From an uncultured Fodinibius sp. (GTDB lineage Bacteria > Bacteroidota > Rhodothermia > Balneolales > Balneolaceae): DNA of 64,000 nt. Both the position numbers and the translations under genes were made by a program. The notes under the pieces were generated by a model, which was not told where the DNA came from, did no database searches, and was given only the letters and a program-made list of their open reading frames with translations. Shown here in pieces: positions 62,079-64,000 of this stretch; position 1 is the stretch's first letter, and each line of letters opens with the position of its first letter. Location: positions 186,001-250,000 of the forward strand of contig CAJXOG010000001.1 of the NCBI GenBank assembly GCA_913057775.1, given 5' to 3'.

Positions 62079-64000
62079 TTATTTAACAAACAGCATTTCC
62101 CGATAGATGGGTAACGGCCAGTAGTCATCGGCTACATGACGCTCCAGATAATCAACCGAATCACGAATCTTTACCATTGCCGGTCGTACGTTATCCTTCA
62201 CATAACTAGCACTTTCCAAGACCGATTCTCCGTTACCTTGAAGAACAATCTCTCGAAGCTCCTCCAAAGCATCGTTGAGATCATTTAATCCGGTATTCAC
62301 CTTTTTAAGCATCTCAAGTGATCCTCTGTTTTCAAGGCCCAATCCATCAATGCGCTCTACATTATCAGCAAGCTCATTCATGTATCGCACGGCAGCCGGA
62401 AATATCATAGTTTTTGCCATCGCTTCGGTAGTATCCGCTTCAATATTAAGCGTGGTTAAATATTGTTCGGCCCAGATTTCTTGTCGTGAATGTATCTCCC
62501 GCTTGTTAAGTACCTGGTGCTTCTCAAACAGATCGATATTTTTATCATCTGTTAACATTGGAAGCGCATCCATGGTAGTAGGAAGGTTAAGTAATCCGCG
62601 CTCTTCTGCTTCTTTTTCCCACTCCTCTGAGTATCCATCACCATTAAATATGATATCTTTGGAATCGGAAAGTGCTTCTCGAATCACTTCACCCAGCGAT
62701 TCTTCCAAAGGTTCGCCATCTTCGACTTTCTCCTCAAGGTCAGTGCAAAGTTTATCAATAGCATCGGCCACAATTGTATTTAATACAACAATGGGGAATG
62801 AGATCGACTGACTGGAACCTACAGCACGGAACTCAAACTTGTTGCCAGTAAACGCAAAAGGTGATGTTCGGTTACGATCGCCAGCATGCTTGGGCAGCGA
62901 AGGCAGTACAGGTGTTCCCAATCCAAGTAGACCGCCTTGTTTGGATTCCTTTGCCCCACCGTTGAGCAGTTGATCAATCACATCTGCCAACTGCTCACCG
63001 ATATAAGCAGAAATAATGGCCGGAGGTGCCTCATTGGCTCCAAGACGATGATCGTTACCTGCATGTGCAATGCTAATTCGTAGCAGATCCTGATGTTCAT
63101 ACACTGCTTTCAAAATAGCGGTAAAGAAAAACAGAAACTGCATATTGTCGTGCGGATTGTCACCCGGCTCAAGCAGATTCATTCCATCACTGGTACTAAG
63201 CGACCAGTTAAGGTGTTTGCCACTCCCATTCAAACCGTCAAAAGGTTTTTCATGCAGCAGACATTCAAAGCCATAATTACGTGCTATTCGCTTTAATGTA
63301 ATCATCATCAACTGCTGATGATCGGCTGCAATATTGCATGTTTCAAAAATGGGTGCAATTTCAAATTGTCCCGGCGCCACTTCATTATGACGCGTTTTAA
63401 CGGGAATACCGAGCTTATAAAGTTCTTTCTCAGCTTCAAGCATAAACGATAATACCCGCTCTTGGATAGTGCCAAAATAATGATCATCAAGTTCTTGGCC
63501 TCGCGGTGGTTTAGCTCCAACAAGCGTTCTGCCGGATGTCATTAAATCAGGACGACGATAGAAAAATTCCTGGTCAATTAAGAAATACTCCTGCTCACAA
63601 CCTACGGTCGACGAAACCCGCTTGGCATCAACATTAAAAAGCTTAAGTGCCCTTTTGGTTTGTTTATCCAGCGTTTCATTGGAACGCAAAATAGGCGTTT
63701 TATGATCAAGCGCTTCGCCGGACCATGAAGCAAAAGCAGTAGGAATACACAGGTAACAGCCATTATCATTCTCCATAATAAAGGCCGGCGATGTAGGATC
63801 CCAGGCAGTATAACCACGGGCTTCAAACGTCTGCCGCAATCCACCACTGGGAAAACTGGAAGCATCAGGTTCACCTTGAATAAGATCTGACCCCGAAAAT
63901 TCGGCGATCGCTCCCCCTCCCTGGTTAGGAGTAATAAAACTGTCATGTTTTTCAGCAGTTAATCCTGTCAACGGCTGAAACCAGTGCGTAAAGTGAGTAG
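62079..64000 (-). CDS. glnN: Type III glutamine synthetase, N-terminus beyond window edge
   Basis: ATP-dependent ligation of ammonia to glutamate. About 640 residues of a roughly 700-residue enzyme are visible; the frame stays open through 64000, and the last readable part (THWFQPLTG) is already the conserved GSIII region before TAEKHDSF. Signatures of the GSIII class include [46 protein letters not shown] and [15 protein letters not shown]. The TTG at 63971 is not a likely start. GSIII is common in Bacteroidota and cyanobacteria. An intrinsic terminator follows the stop. Confidence 0.95.
   Translation of the reverse strand, partial: THFTHWFQPLTGLTAEKHDSFITPNQGGGAIAEFSGSDLIQGEPDASSFPSGGLRQTFEARGYTAWDPTSPAFIMENDNGCYLCIPTAFASWSGEALDHKTPILRSNETLDKQTKRALKLFNVDAKRVSSTVGCEQEYFLIDQEFFYRRPDLMTSGRTLVGAKPPRGQELDDHYFGTIQERVLSFMLEAEKELYKLGIPVKTRHNEVAPGQFEIAPIFETCNIAADHQQLMMITLKRIARNYGFECLLHEKPFDGLNGSGKHLNWSLSTSDGMNLLEPGDNPHDNMQFLFFFTAILKAVYEHQDLLRISIAHAGNDHRLGANEAPPAIISAYIGEQLADVIDQLLNGGAKESKQGGLLGLGTPVLPSLPKHAGDRNRTSPFAFTGNKFEFRAVGSSQSISFPIVVLNTIVADAIDKLCTDLEEKVEDGEPLEESLGEVIREALSDSKDIIFNGDGYSEEWEKEAEERGLLNLPTTMDALPMLTDDKNIDLFEKHQVLNKREIHSRQEIWAEQYLTTLNIEADTTEAMAKTMIFPAAVRYMNELADNVERIDGLGLENRGSLEMLKKVNTGLNDLNDALEELREIVLQGNGESVLESASYVKDNVRPAMVKIRDSVDYLERHVADDYWPLPIYREMLFVK

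Noticed and set aside
62275-62811. A Ser-rich 178-residue plus-strand open frame inside the glutamine synthetase gene
   Set aside because: Ser-richness is the usual antisense image of acidic coding sequence; no supporting signal.

Overview
The window looks like a chromosomal piece of a bacterium in the Fibrobacterota-Chlorobiota-Bacteroidota group, most likely Balneolota/Rhodothermota-like. The pointers are: a SusC/SusD pair with a SusE-type lipoprotein, an amylase ending in a type IX secretion (Por) sorting domain, a type III glutamine synthetase, Bacteroidota-style promoters (TTTG or TTG, about 19-20 nt, then TAnnTTTG-like), weak or absent Shine-Dalgarno sites, and many acidic secreted proteins. 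The genus assignment is inference. No tRNA, rRNA, CRISPR, phage or insertion sequence was seen.

Layout. (1) 1-10619, all minus strand: a galactan/galactose operon read from a LacI regulator through two GH53 endo-galactanases, a GH2 beta-galactosidase, a mutarotase-like protein, an SglT-type Na+/galactose symporter, galK and galT (cut by the window edge). A promoter with an overlapping palindromic operator lies before the first GH53. (2) 10711-16200, minus: pstS-pstC-pstA-pstB-phoU plus a porin-like barrel, with a Pho-box-like repeat before pstS and a stem-loop between pstS and pstC. (3) 16517-30693, mostly housekeeping: a NYN/OST-HTH protein, cinA with an outer-membrane receptor-like protein and ftsX, pgsA-pgpA, pyrE, miaB, a sigma-54 activator coupled to lptE, an MBL-fold hydrolase, rpmE2 and a ChlI-like AAA+ ATPase. 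(4) 31018-50235: a starch/maltose utilisation locus in two facing arms. The plus arm is SusC-SusD-SusE, T9SS amylase, FN3 lipoprotein and a SusA-like GH13. The minus arm is a LacI regulator, beta-phosphoglucomutase, GH65 maltose phosphorylase, GH13 lipoprotein and an MFS sugar transporter. (5) 50403-64000, minus: pabB, pabC, a cysteine-free thioredoxin-fold protein, a cytoplasmic GH13, pfkA, a TPR protein, a lipoprotein, ispG, two rhomboid proteases, an M20 amidohydrolase and a type III glutamine synthetase (N-terminus beyond the edge).

How it works together. Galactan would be cut outside the cytoplasm by GH53/GH2 enzymes. Galactose then enters by Na+ symport and is processed by mutarotase, GalK and GalT; galE is not in the window. 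Starch would be bound and cut at the surface, imported by SusCD, trimmed in the periplasm, taken up by the MFS carrier and phosphorolysed to beta-glucose-1-phosphate, then converted to glucose-6-phosphate. pfkA lies beside a further cytoplasmic GH13.

The most notable non-coding signal is a shared LacI-type operator (core GTAAGCGCTTAC and close variants). It occurs twice before susC, once before the lacI gene of the opposite arm, and once inside the GH65 gene, suggesting one regulon across both arms. The most notable protein oddity is a thioredoxin-fold protein with both active-site cysteines replaced by serine and no cysteine anywhere.
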